From NCBI RefSeq assembly GCF_000219625.1, contig NC_018213.1, forward strand, positions 1,668,055 through 1,732,054: 64,000 nucleotides of DNA. The letters run 5' to 3'. The position numbers and the translations under genes are program-made. The DNA comes from Zymoseptoria tritici IPO323 (lineage: Eukaryota > Ascomycota > Dothideomycetes > Mycosphaerellales > Mycosphaerellaceae). Under the pieces are notes generated by a model. It worked only from the letters and a program-made list of their open reading frames with translations, was not told where the DNA came from and ran no database searches. Position 1 is the stretch's first letter, and each line of letters starts with the position of its first letter. Below are positions 54,301-64,000 of the stretch, in pieces.

Positions 54301-56060
54301 TTAATATAGACCTTATCTAATAAGGATTAAGGTGTTAGTCTTAGAGTTCTTAACACTACTCTCTATAACCTTGCAAGCTTGTATAGCTTATAGTACTTAA
54401 GTGTAGATGTGTTAATCTGCTTAAGTCCTTAGACTTAAGCCTTTGTTGCACTAAGAATCTTGTTCCCTACATAGCCTAGTCTCTAGTGCTATCTTGTTAT
54501 ATTAGCCTTAGGCATAGCAAAGGCTAGATAGGACATGTTCCTGTTAGTTGTAGAAGCAACTTTAGTACTCCCCTTAGGGAGAGAGACAGTTGCATTCTAG
54601 AGGATTAGAACATTATAAGTAGACTAAACCTTGCCTATCTTCTTATTATTCCTTAGAATGCATAAAGATAGCCTGTCTAGGTAGACCTTGTACTTTAGCT
54701 AGAGAGTCTCTACTAAGATAAGGTTGTAATTAGAGTTAGGAGAGTACAACACATCTTGTAAAGTAATATTTAACTTATTCCCCTTGTACTTTATCATAAT
54801 CCTTACACTTCCTAAGTGTGTAACTATACTTTGTCTAATAGCTTAAGAGAACCTAATTAGGGTTTCTAGGGGTTTAAGGTCTAAGAACTAGGACTTGTTG
54901 TTAAAGAAGTAGTATAATATACTAGAATCCTAGATAATAGTGTTACTCCTTTGTATTCTAGCGGTAGCAATTGCTGCTCCTACAAATAAGCTATCTAAAT
55001 TAGAGCCTAAGCCTGCATTAGAAGAGGAGATAGGCTTAATTACTGCAGCATCCTTTCCTCCCTTCTTGTTATATCTCTTGCTCTTGTCTTAGGACTTCTT
55101 CTTGTCCTTATTAGATCCTCCTTTTCCTCTGTGTACCTAGGACTTTAGGGCCTTATTAGGGTACTTCTTAAAGCAATCTGCATTTGTGTAGATATAATAG
55201 GTACACTTAGTACACTAATTATTATCTACTGCAGCACCCCTAAATCCTCCTACTGTCCTCTATGTCTGTAGAGGAGGTTCCTTAATTAGTAAGGTAATTA
55301 GCTCTTTAAGAGTTGTGTTCTTAATGTAATAGGATTATCTCTAGCTTCTTAGGTATTCTAGATAGTAGAGGCCCTAGATAAAAAACAGCCTAATCTGCTT
55401 ATTACTAAAGGTAAGCTTTAAGACTAGAATGCTCTTAGACCTAGAGTATTATTCTGTTGCAGAGATATACTTATAATACCACTTCTAGAAGTCCTTATAG
55501 TACTTCTAAGTGTTTGTTCCTTAGATCTTAATATTGCTAATTCTAAGAATCCTTAGGCTATTATAAATGTTTATAGTTACAACAGGCCTATAGGTAGCTG
55601 CAATAGTATTATATAGTTCCTTAGCTATCTTCTCTATATCCCTAAAGTTAGGCCTTAGAGATTAGTTAATCCTTTTGCTAACAATCCCGTATGCAATTAG
55701 GTTATGCTTATGCTAGACTTAGAGAGGAGTTAGTCTTAGTCTACTAGTTAGAATAGGTTCTGTTACTAGAGTGTCCCCTCCTTCTTTTTAGGAAGGAGTT
55801 AGAGCCTAGGAGGATAAAGTAGTACTCTCCTTAGTTAGTAGAGAGGGATACCTAACTTTAATTCCTAGCTTTAGTTAGGTAGGGCACTAGGGAATGTTAT
55901 AAAAGACATAGCCTAACACCTCCTTGTCTATAAGGGCTGCTTTAAGCATCCTTAACTAGTCTAAGAAGTTGCTTCCCTTTCTTAGGACTTTATTCTCCTT
56001 CGCAGTCTTAAACTTATTAGCCTATATTGCGGCTGTTGTTGTAACTAGCTCTTTCTCGGC
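51370..56060 (-). pseudogene. copia gag-pol polyprotein (RIP-inactivated)
   Basis: Minus-strand reading, stops ignored. The gag part holds a zinc knuckle near 55175-55215 (C-x2-C-x4-Y-x4-C, with Tyr in place of His, as from CAC to TAC). The protease region near 54930 reads WDSSILYYFF. Integrase lies near 53950-54400 (RGGEFNNNNLITF, APYTPKQNRIAES, where the normal motif is QNGIAER). The reverse transcriptase catalytic box near 52300 reads LLYIDN where YVDD-like is expected (Asp to Asn by RIP). RNase H near 51640-51720 reads VVLSSTKAEYLSLTK, and the end is RTDM*LADCLIKP near 51373. Dozens of TAG codons interrupt it. Confidence 0.9.
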
Positions 56061-56148
56061 TCGCTAGTTAACTGTCTAAATAGTGTATAGTAAGGTTCTA
56101 GTAGCTGCGCTTAGAACAGACAATTCTTCCTTAAGTGTGTAGTAGTTA

Positions 56149-56164
56149 CGCCGGGCTTATAACC
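56149..56164 (-). other. Primer-binding site matching the initiator tRNA-Met anticodon arm
   Basis: Directly inside the 5' LTR the plus strand reads CGCCGGGCTTATAACC. This corresponds to the anticodon stem-loop of initiator tRNA-Met (GGGCTCATAACC), with one C-to-T change of RIP type. It implies priming by an internally cut half-tRNA, as known for Drosophila copia. The match is from memory of the tRNA sequence. Confidence 0.65.
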
Positions 56165-56335
56165 TGTTATAATTGGACTTAAGCTAAGTAGAAGAAGACC
56201 TCTAATTAGCAGGTATATATTGTTATGCAGAGAGAATCTTAAGTGTGAGATTCTCACTTTAGCTATCTGTGTGTGTAAGTGCCTTGGCACTAGTCACGTG
56301 CACTTCACTAATAGTCAGTCTGATGATCCACAACA
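56165..56335 (-). repeat. 5' LTR of the copia element (171 bp)
   Basis: Begins TGTTATAATTGG and ends CCACAACA on the plus strand. Seven RIP-type changes lie in the half next to the interior; the outer half is clean. Confidence 0.97.
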
Positions 56336-56340
56336 AAGTC
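56336..56340. repeat. Target-site duplication AAGTC, right
   Basis: AAGTC directly after the right LTR; matches 49974-49978. Confidence 0.95.
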
Positions 56341-56877
56341 CAGGTCTGAAATCGGGCTGCTTCAGGATACGTCTTGGTCAGGATGGTGCAGGGTGATGAT
56401 TGGTGACGGCGCGACCCGTCGACTTGGTGTCGTCGTTTCACTTGTTAGGCGCTCAGGTCAGTCGTTCGGTTGGTCGACATTGTTCGAGACGGCGACAATT
56501 GGGACAGGGGAAGAGGACGAAAGGAGACGTCGATGTCTCTTTCGGGCGAGTGTTGCTATTCTTTGCGCGATGATGCTGGAGAGGGAACAAGAAGATGGCG
56601 TCGTCGAGAAGAAGGGATCTTCTTCGGCCCGGAACGAGCTTCCCGAGTTGCCCCCATACAACGGCTTTCAAAATATTGAGCCGCGAAATGAGAAGATCGA
56701 CGGAGCACGCGCCTGTGAAGCCACCACGTCAAGAACTGTAATCACGTTTCGGACAGGCCTCGAATATGCGTCCAGGATTGGAGATGCAAGGGGTTCTCGA
56801 TCTTTGAGCCTCACATGCGACGATCCTCCCTACGAAGACAACACCCGGTATACTAACCAACAGGTACATCAACAACC
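56341..56877. promoter_or_regulatory. Upstream region of the kinesin gene
   Basis: About 540 bp between the copia target duplication and the kinesin ATG. A 162-codon plus-strand frame covers most of it and its stop overlaps the kinesin start as ATGA, but it has no family support. The copia insertion lies about 540 bp upstream of the start codon. Confidence 0.4.
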
Positions 56878-59180
56878 ATGAGTGTCCGCGTAGTGGCTCG
56901 CATTCGGCCGCTGCTGAAGGCGGAGGAGGACAAAGACATCATCGTGGAGGCCGCCGGAGACAACAAGAATGTTGTCAAGATTCCCAATCCGAAGAGCGAC
57001 TCCGAGCATTTCTCCTTCCAGTTCAGCAGTGTCTATGGCCAGACCGCGACGCAAGCAGATCTATTCGACAGCGAGGGTGAGGGGACATAGCGCCTGGAAA
57101 TGTTCGACCTTGTACTGACCTTGGACCAGTTGCGCCTACAGTAAAGCACCTCTTCAAAGGCTTCGATGTCACACTATTCGCGTACGGAGTCACCGGGACC
57201 GGCAAAACACACACGATGCGAGGAGGCAAGAGTTTGGCAGAACGAGGTGTCATTCCGCGGTTACTATCGAGCATATATCGGCGCGCGAGAAAGATTGAAA
57301 AGGACACGGCAGGAGAGTCGAAAGTGGAGGTGGTCATGAGCTATTACGAGATCTACAACGACAGAGTCTTCGACCTATTCGAGCCACCGGAAAAGCGCAC
57401 GCCTGCTGGACTACCGATTCGGGACAATCAATCAGGAAAGGCAATCGTGGTGGGCTTGACGGAGAGACCATGCACGAGCTTGAAGGACTTTGAACAAATG
57501 TACGACCAGGCGAACGTCAACCGCTCCACGTCGGCGACGAAGCTGAACGCGCACTCCTCCCGTTCGCACGCGGTCTTGTGCGTGAAAGTAACGCAGACCA
57601 CCGGCGACCAGGTGCAAGTCAGCACTGCTTCTGCCATTGATCTTGCGGGCTCGGAAGATAATCGCCGTACGGACAACAACAAGGAACGCCTGGTGGAGAG
57701 CGCGAGCATCAACAAGTCTCTCTTCGTGCTCGCCTCCTGCGTAGAAGCCATCTCTCGGAAGGCCACACGCATTCCTTATCGCGAGTCAAAGATGACTCGA
57801 ATTCTTGCGCTTGGACAAAACAACGGTCTCACGATCATGATCCTGAACCTGGCTCCGGTGCGATCTTACCATCTGGACACGCTAAGCAGTCTCAACTTTG
57901 CCAACCGCACGAAGAAGATCGAAGTCAACGAGATTGAGAACATACCATTCTTCCGCGATCCTCTACCTGGCAAGCCAAAGGCCGATATGTCCATGCCAGC
58001 TCCTTCCATGAATCGCCAACCACTCCGCTCAAAAGTCCTTTCGCAAACATCACATCTCAAGGATGTCACGACCACAGTCCCGAAACCTACGAAGCAATTC
58101 GCCGTCTTCTCCGACGCCACCAAGCCCAGCGCGAAAGCTAGACCTGCCCATCTCGCCAATACCTCGTCCGCCCGATTGGCTCCCCAGTCCGTCAAGTCAC
58201 CAAAACGAACCAGTTCAGAGGCATCAATGTCGACTCTTGCCCGTCCTTCCAAGCGACCGGCAGTCTCCGCTGTCCACGCAGGAATGTCACAGGACGCGAT
58301 TGAACGTCTAATCGAGCAGAAAGTGTCCGAAGCCTTATCGAATCACATCACTTCCACCGCCGCCACCAAGGCCGCTGCTACGGAGGTCGAGCGAGCACCT
58401 GTAGAGTCGAATTTGATATCCGTGGAGGTCCAACGGAGGCTTGATGCATTGGAGAAGAGAGTAGAGGGCCAGGAATCTGAAAGGGCGGAAGGACTGCAAT
58501 TACTGCTGCAAGCGAAACAGATGCAAGCCAATGGCGAGAAGAGAAACGCATTGGAGATGTTCGAACGTGCTGAGAGAGACTTCTTTCCCGGGAACGAAAA
58601 GCTGAGCAAGAGGATCGGCAGACTGAGAGACAGCATTGAGGGCAGACCGGCAAAAGCAACAGTATCGAGGAAAGGGCAGCGGGACGTACAGGAGGACGAG
58701 GACCACAGCTACCACGCCGAGGAAGAGGACGATGAAGAAGACTACGACGACAAGCGCGCCGCCATCTCTCGACCTCGGACGAAGATTCGACGACCGCAGC
58801 CATTCCAGCCTACCAGCGCCGCGACCCGTCCGATCAAATCTTCGTATGGAACGGAAGACTCTTCCTACGACGAGCTAAACGCCCCATCCTCAAATGAGTC
58901 TCAAACACCGCGGACTCGGCACTTGTTGCAAATCATAAACTCCAGAGACATCAACAAGATCCAGCTTTTGAAAGGTGTGGGCAGAAAGAAAGCGGAGAAG
59001 ATTGTCGAGTGCCTTTGCGAACTGGACTTGGACGCTGAGACTGGAGAGGATGGCGGGTCGGATGATGAGGATGGTGGAAGGAAGATGTTGGTCGTTGTGA
59101 GGACGTTGGAGGAGTTGGGAGACTTGAAAGGAATGGGGAGGAAAGGGGTTGAAGGCATGAGGGCTGGAGTTTTGGCTTGA
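56878..59180 (+). CDS. Kinesin-10 (KIF22/Kid-like) motor protein with C-terminal HhH
   Basis: Exons 56878-57076 and 57130-59180, with a 53 bp intron that completes SEVAPTVKHLF, encode 749 residues. The motor domain occupies residues 1 to about 350: VRVVARIRPLL at the very N-terminus, P-loop GVTGTGKTHT, switch I NAHSSRSHAV and switch II IDLAGSEDNRRT. After the neck comes a Ser/Pro/basic stretch, a coiled-coil segment (VQRRLDALEKRVEGQESERA) and an acidic run. The last 90 residues carry tandem helix-hairpin-helix motifs (INKIQLLKGVGRKKAEKIVE and LEELGDLKGMGRKGVEGM), the DNA-binding end that defines KIF22/Kid chromokinesins. It probably moves chromosome arms in mitosis. The motor starts almost at residue 1. 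Confidence 0.88.
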
Positions 59181-59768
59181 TTCTGATTGAAAGAGTACTT
59201 TGGGAGTACGCTGAGCTCTTGGGAGAGTTGCTTTCGCGCGGTTCAGCGTGGTGTTTGGTATCGGGCTTGCTGCGTTTGCATCTGCATGGTGTCGCTTGGA
59301 AGGAGAGTGAAGTAGTTTGAGTAGCACTGCAAGGGCAGAAGCTGTCCGAAGAGGACCATTCGAAATTGAGCAAAGTTGCAAACCAAAGCAAGCACGTGCC
59401 GTTCCTTTCAATGCTGGTTCCCTGAAGCTACACGATCACATGGGTCCTGTTCGACTGTCGAAAAGTTGTGTCGATAACTACAAATATTGTATTACGTCCC
59501 AATCAGGCGGCGTGATAACCCCACCCAACGCGACATGGCTTGGCGCGAGCTCCAAACGTCGGTCGATGCCTCGTGGGAGAGCTCTCTGTTTGTCACAAGC
59601 AAAATACTGCCATCACCTTCGAGACATCACTCGTGAAGCGCAACGCTACTCTGCTCACCTCAACATCGCCACGACATGCTTCACCACCTCCGATAACCAC
59701 GACATCCTCCTCCGCGAACCACATCACCGCCGAACATCGCCGCCACCGCGGCCTCACATCACATCACA
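59181..59768. other. Intergenic region between kinesin and csn3
   Basis: About 590 bp; kinesin 3' end and csn3 promoter. The leader just before the csn3 ATG is CA-rich. No other feature. Confidence 0.35.
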
Positions 59769-61250
59769 ATGGCGGACGAGCTACCGACGATGCTGGCGTT
59801 CCCACCGGAGAAGAAGAAGGGTGGACTGAGCACAAAAGAGTACGATGCAGCCATCACAACACATCTCAAACAGCTCAAAGACATATCACCAACAGCATGG
59901 GAGAAGAAAGACTTGCTTGAGATGCTCGATCCAGCCGTGAACTCAATACCATACCTCTTCGCCCTCAACATTCAAATCTCGAATTCGCAGAAGAACAACA
60001 AGCGCTTGGATGAACTGGCCACTCTAGCGCTGGACTATCTCGTCACATTCGATCCAATCCAAGTCCGATACGTGGGTGAGCAATGGCGACTACTCTTCGA
60101 ATTCGCCTTCGGCATGCTGGAACATAATCGATCCACCGATCTCACAGCTCTGGTCACTGCGCTTCTACGCCTGGACCCTACATCCGGCACCCTCACATCC
60201 TCTCACCTGCGTCTAGTTCGGCTCTGTTTGGCCCACGGCGTTCCCAGCCAGGCTTTACCTTTACTCGACAAGGACATCTACGCATACCCTCAGAGGTCTG
60301 TGAAGAACGTTCCGGATGAACTTCTCTGCGAGGAGCAAGAGCTGAGCAATGTCTTCATCACGGAGAAGTCACACTTCTCCAGACAGCTCGGAGCGGAGCA
60401 CGTTCTGGAGTACTACCTCCTCGCTGCACACGTCTACATTGGCTACCGAAATTTCCCTCGCGCACGGCTATGCCTCGAGTGCGTTCTTTTGACACCTTCT
60501 CAGGGACACACCACCAGCGCCTTGCAAGCCGAAGCATACCAAAAATGGCTCCTCATCGGCCTCATATACGAAGGCAAGCCTTTCCCGGCCATTCGCACAC
60601 TGGACTCCGTAGTGGCAAAGTCTGTCGAAAACGCCACAACATTGTACAAAGCTCTAGTCTCGGACTTCCAAGCGCGAAACCTCCCGAAGTTCCGCGCTGA
60701 GGTCGAATTCGGTGGCAGCACGTGGGCGGACGATGGAAACCTGCGCCTGGTTCGGGAGTGCGAGAATGCGTTGCAGAGATACCGAGTGATCGATCTGCAG
60801 AAGACCTACGCTGCACTACCTGTCGGACGTGTCGCCGCTCTGCTTGATCTCCAGTCGAAAGAGACACTGCTCTTGCTGCAAGACATGATCTCACGGGATT
60901 ACCTGCGCGCCGAACTTTCTCCACCCACATCAAACGCCTCCGATAGTGACGAAAACGTCGTCCTTCGCTTCCTTCCCGATCTCGCGACCACAGACGAAGC
61001 CGATCTCGAGAGACAGACCGAGCGGATAGCTGCGCTTGTCAACTTCGTGCGCGACGCGGAGCGGAGAGTCGCTCTTTCGCGGGAGTTTGTGGAGTGGCAG
61101 AGGCGCAGCAAGCGTGCAGGAGCAGCCGATGGGGATCTGGCGGATGCGATGGATTTGAGCTGGGACGAACCGGGTAAAGGCGGGAACTCGATGCTGGATA
61201 TGGAGGATGGAGTCGAGGAGCTGGAGGACGATGAGGATCTGATGACCTAA
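59769..61250 (+). CDS. csn3: COP9 signalosome complex subunit 3
   Basis: A single exon of 493 residues. Helical repeats run through the first 330 residues; the stretch VLEYYLLAAHVYIGYRNFPR with ARLCLECVLLTPSQGHTTSA and EAYQKWLLIGLIYEGK is typical of CSN3. The PCI winged helix follows at about 330-420 (YAALPVGRVAALLDLQSKET). The C-terminus is acidic (DGVEELEDDEDLMT). The complex removes Nedd8 from cullins and in filamentous fungi controls development and light response. Rpn12 in this window belongs to the paralogous proteasome lid, but the two genes are 46 kb apart and not linked functionally by position. Confidence 0.8.
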   Translation: MADELPTMLAFPPEKKKGGLSTKEYDAAITTHLKQLKDISPTAWEKKDLLEMLDPAVNSIPYLFALNIQISNSQKNNKRLDELATLALDYLVTFDPIQVRYVGEQWRLLFEFAFGMLEHNRSTDLTALVTALLRLDPTSGTLTSSHLRLVRLCLAHGVPSQALPLLDKDIYAYPQRSVKNVPDELLCEEQELSNVFITEKSHFSRQLGAEHVLEYYLLAAHVYIGYRNFPRARLCLECVLLTPSQGHTTSALQAEAYQKWLLIGLIYEGKPFPAIRTLDSVVAKSVENATTLYKALVSDFQARNLPKFRAEVEFGGSTWADDGNLRLVRECENALQRYRVIDLQKTYAALPVGRVAALLDLQSKETLLLLQDMISRDYLRAELSPPTSNASDSDENVVLRFLPDLATTDEADLERQTERIAALVNFVRDAERRVALSREFVEWQRRSKRAGAADGDLADAMDLSWDEPGKGGNSMLDMEDGVEELEDDEDLMT

Positions 61251-61673
61251 AAGGCGAGGAAGTGGATGTACGCGAATCGAGGAGAAGCGGCTGGTGGAAT
61301 AAAACGAAACGAAGTGCATGAAGTTATGACATGGGAGAACTAGCGACGAAGTCTCAGCGGCGCTGCTGAGGTGCAGCTCGCGCATCAGGGCGCGATGTGG
61401 TCGATGAATAGACGAGCGAGACACAGGTCCTTCGAGTCGCATGCACATCAAGGTGCGTGTGGTATTACCGATGTAGAAAACACCAGCAGCATCATACACA
61501 AATCATCATGAACGATGAGTAGAGCCAAGAGGAAGGAGCTGGCCGCAGGTGTCGTCATGTGTAACGCAAAGCCTCAAGGTATGTCGAGATCCTTCATTTC
61601 ACCCATCGAGCATTGACATTACCTTCAACCGAGCTCCTGCTCACGAAGACGCCGGCACGATCTCACATCGAGC
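61251..61673. other. Intergenic region upstream of the HET gene
   Basis: About 420 bp; nothing beyond presumed 3' end and promoter sequence. Confidence 0.35.
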
Positions 61674-63527
61674 ATGGCAGTACTGGCGAAGCGACCCTGG
61701 GAGCTCGCTGACCGTGTTCTGATCCAAACGAGCGGATTGCCAAAGCTTCAAGACCTGTCGAAGGAGATCCGGCTCCTGCACATGCAACACGGCTTCAACG
61801 ACGATCCGATTGTGTGCGACTACGTCGTCCATCATCTCGCCAAAGAGAGAAAGTACGTTGCCATTTCGTACACGTGGGGCGACTCGACTCCCACTCGCGA
61901 AATCGAAGTCGCAGGCCAGACCGTACGAGTGCACGAGAACTGCTTCCAGGCATTGCGGCAAGCGAGAAACTATTACCTGCCAACGGTCCAAATCAAAGAC
62001 CTCTGGATTGATGCAATATGCATCGATCAGAGCAATCCAGTTGAGAAGAGCTTGCAGGTACAATCCATGAGCAGTATCTTCGGACGTGCCCATGTCGTGG
62101 CCGTGTACCTTGGCCTTGATGAGACCACGATTGACGCACTATTCCGCAACTTGCGCTCCCTCGATCACCTGGCAAAGGACATCAGGATCGCGCAGCCTGA
62201 CGAGGTCATCGAGCTCGGCATGGGGGGCATGTCCGCTCGCGAAGCGTACATCAACCATGCATGGCCGAAGTTTCACCCGGCTCGGAAAGAGAGTCTCGCC
62301 AGATGCTACACGGAAATGTCCAACCGGCCGTACTGGAGCCGGCTTTGGATTGTCCAAGAACTCAGGGCTGCGAGAAAGATTGAGATTATGTGCGGCACTG
62401 CGAGCTATGACTGGACATGGCTCAATGAATTTCAAATCGAGCGCCATCTCAAGATAACGCATTTGACTCCCATGCGGCGCGCTACGCCTATGTTAGTCCG
62501 TGGCGACGTTGTATCACATGCCTGGGCGGGAGGTACTACCCTTCCACTTCAGCAGCTCACTGGAAATCTGGAAATGTACAGATTTCTATTGTGCTCGGAC
62601 CCGAGAGATCGCATTTATGCTGTGCTTAGCATGCTCCCCCAGCCGCGAGGGTGGCCGCCGCTAGAGGTCGACTATGAGAAGTCCGCAGTGCAACTGGCCA
62701 AGGATTGTATTTGCCACTTCAATCACAACGACGACGGTGTTGACTATGTTACCTTGTCGTCCTTGGCGAGGGCGACAGCACTGCTGCTCGAGGGCTTGCA
62801 AATCACCAGCGGCGATATTCGCAGCCAGCTGGAGTGGCCTCGGATCTGCCCGGCGCAAGAACATCTCGAGGGGCATGAAACAGTCACTGTCCTAGTCTTG
62901 TATGATTACGCCGAGTATTACAATATTGCCAATCTGGAACCACATACTGGCCGCCTGGCTCTCGCCAGCACCCATGCGCATTTCAAGGATGACCTTTGGC
63001 CTTGGCTCGATCAGTATCCGGAGCTACCGGAACGAAAGTCATGTCTATGGGTCAACAATCAGGTCGTAGCTGTCACTTGCCCAGGAACACGCTCCGGCGA
63101 TCTAGTGATTCCTTTGGATCTGACGAGTGCATGTCACTTTGGGCTCGTTCTGCGCCGAATTTCCAACGAAGCATATCGTATCCTAGGTCGAGCATTCATA
63201 CGCCCTGGACTTGAAGTTTGCGACACCATGACTATGAGGTCGACCGATGTCACCCACGACTTCTGCTGTAAGGTGGGAGGCAGCCCGCTTGGACGACTGA
63301 GCTTAACTGTTACGATCGACGAGTGGCTGCTCATGATGGTATCATTGCGGCCTGAAGTGGCAAATGAGCTCGACAAGCTGCAACAGAAAATTCTGCGTGC
63401 AGAAACACAGCCTTTCCCGAAGGGACCACAGAAGCAGAGCAGAACCGGGTCGAGTAGGGCTGCCTGGTCGCAAATCAGCATCACGGACGTTGTGACTACA
63501 GAGTCGGCATGTCGATCGGGATTATGA
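61674..63527 (+). CDS. Heterokaryon-incompatibility (HET) domain protein
   Basis: One exon of 617 residues. The HET domain (PF06985 type) spans about residues 55-200: YVAISYTWGDS, then HENCFQALRQAR, LWIDAICIDQSN and the run to VVAVYLGLDE. The remainder carries WSRLWIVQELRAARKIEIMC and DRIYAVLSMLP, usual in this family after the HET domain. No NACHT or WD repeats follow. HET proteins can trigger cell death on allorecognition; most paralogues have no assigned partner. The gene is intact. Confidence 0.9.
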   Translation: MAVLAKRPWELADRVLIQTSGLPKLQDLSKEIRLLHMQHGFNDDPIVCDYVVHHLAKERKYVAISYTWGDSTPTREIEVAGQTVRVHENCFQALRQARNYYLPTVQIKDLWIDAICIDQSNPVEKSLQVQSMSSIFGRAHVVAVYLGLDETTIDALFRNLRSLDHLAKDIRIAQPDEVIELGMGGMSAREAYINHAWPKFHPARKESLARCYTEMSNRPYWSRLWIVQELRAARKIEIMCGTASYDWTWLNEFQIERHLKITHLTPMRRATPMLVRGDVVSHAWAGGTTLPLQQLTGNLEMYRFLLCSDPRDRIYAVLSMLPQPRGWPPLEVDYEKSAVQLAKDCICHFNHNDDGVDYVTLSSLARATALLLEGLQITSGDIRSQLEWPRICPAQEHLEGHETVTVLVLYDYAEYYNIANLEPHTGRLALASTHAHFKDDLWPWLDQYPELPERKSCLWVNNQVVAVTCPGTRSGDLVIPLDLTSACHFGLVLRRISNEAYRILGRAFIRPGLEVCDTMTMRSTDVTHDFCCKVGGSPLGRLSLTVTIDEWLLMMVSLRPEVANELDKLQQKILRAETQPFPKGPQKQSRTGSSRAAWSQISITDVVTTESACRSGL

Positions 63528-64000
63528 AGCTTGCACCACTACCAGACGCACCGGTATAAGGAGAAAACGACAGAAAACGTACGGTGAAGAGATACTATGA
63601 TACTGCATGGCGACAATTCCGGTATAGCGAGGAGGTTCACAGCACACACGGACCACAGCATGGTACAGCAGGTGATGTTCGAGGCCATCAAGGCAATTCG
63701 TGTCGACGTGGCCGTCAGCACTTGCTGCAGCTAAGCGAAACTCCCGTCCCAAGCTGCTCGTACTTAGCCTTAGTGGCAAAGTTGAAGCGAGCTGCAAGGC
63801 TACTGTCAAGGTCATGCTGACAGCCATGTGCCACGATATCTTAGAAGCGAGGACCAGCGCATCTTTGGAACACAGCTCAATGATACTCGGGACTAAACCC
63901 ACCATATACACCTCTTGACATGGTTCGCACCGGTCGAGGCTAGACTGACCGGTGTACGCTAATACTCGGTCGAGGATGACCAGCGCATCGTTGGAGCGCT
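63528..64000. other. Region after the HET gene to the window edge
   Basis: About 470 bp without a supported gene. The phrase GACCAGCGCATC occurs at about 63852 and again near 63980, a short direct repeat of unclear meaning. Confidence 0.35.

Larger units (their letters stand above)
49979..56335 (-). mobile_element. Full-length Ty1/copia LTR retrotransposon, RIP-mutated
   Basis: The element is 6357 bp on the minus strand, with 171 bp LTRs starting TGTT and ending AACA and 5 bp target duplications AAGTC on both sides. Domains in order from the 5' LTR (right) are: primer-binding site, gag with zinc knuckle, protease, integrase, reverse transcriptase and RNase H, the copia order. The pol frame ends near 51373; then come a tRNA-like sequence and an antisense reading frame before the 3' LTR. 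The interior is AT-rich with countless TAG codons from RIP. All 14 differences between the LTRs are CA-to-TA or TG-to-TA. The element is dead. It sits between the wall-protein gene and the kinesin gene. Confidence 0.97.

Noticed and set aside
56393..56881. 162-codon frame whose TGA overlaps the kinesin ATG (ATGA)
   Set aside because: No family support, and biased composition; in fungi stop-start overlap is not a normal coupling signal. Treated as leader.
63522..63911. 129-codon minus-strand frame at the right edge
   Set aside because: Hydrophobic but without family features; overlaps the HET stop codon and lacks splice support.

Overview
The window is nuclear DNA from a filamentous ascomycete (Pezizomycotina; Dothideomycetes is my best guess from gene content). 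Support: dense genes on both strands with 52-130 bp GT-AG introns and CTAAC-type branch points; fungal families (DUF6594, HET domain, C2H2 activator of the Ace2/Swi5 type, fused purK-purE ADE2, ubiquitin-S27a fusion); and two transposons full of CA-to-TA and TG-to-TA changes, the mark of repeat-induced point mutation (RIP).

Layout. 1-1.6 kb: end of a DUF6594 membrane protein, then a convergent four-exon DOPA 4,5-dioxygenase-like gene. 1.76-7.27 kb: a 5.5 kb terminal-inverted-repeat transposon with a 6 bp target duplication and three decayed genes, one a DDE integrase. 8.1-18.5 kb: Ace2-like transcription factor, ubiquitin-eS31, proteasome subunit Rpn12, an orphan with an internal duplication, a HAD dehalogenase and a nine-exon amino acid permease. 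18.5-23.4 kb: nearly gene-free apart from a small Cys-rich protein. 23.4-35.3 kb: UBA4, a CorA-type Mg transporter, an orphan, ribosomal protein eL18, ADE2 and an uncharacterised 605 aa protein. 37-40.3 kb: three tandem paralogues of an LPPELRN/Cys-motif family, the third broken by a stop codon. 40.8-49.6 kb: Swd3-like WD40 protein, a modular secreted protein, an MFS transporter and a Pro/Ser/Ala-rich wall protein.

49.98-56.34 kb: a complete, RIP-mutated Ty1/copia element on the minus strand with 171 bp LTRs and target duplication AAGTC. Between pol and its 3' LTR it carries a plus-strand (antisense) reading frame of at least about 250 codons and a RIP-damaged tRNA-Cys-like sequence. Its primer site matches the anticodon arm of initiator tRNA-Met. 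56.9-63.5 kb: a kinesin-10/KIF22-like motor, COP9 signalosome subunit 3 and a HET-domain protein.

Most genes are unrelated housekeeping functions; there is no obvious biosynthetic cluster. The most unusual content is in the two transposons and the paralogue array. Exon joins were read by eye from splice signals, frame and family motifs; no transcript data were available.
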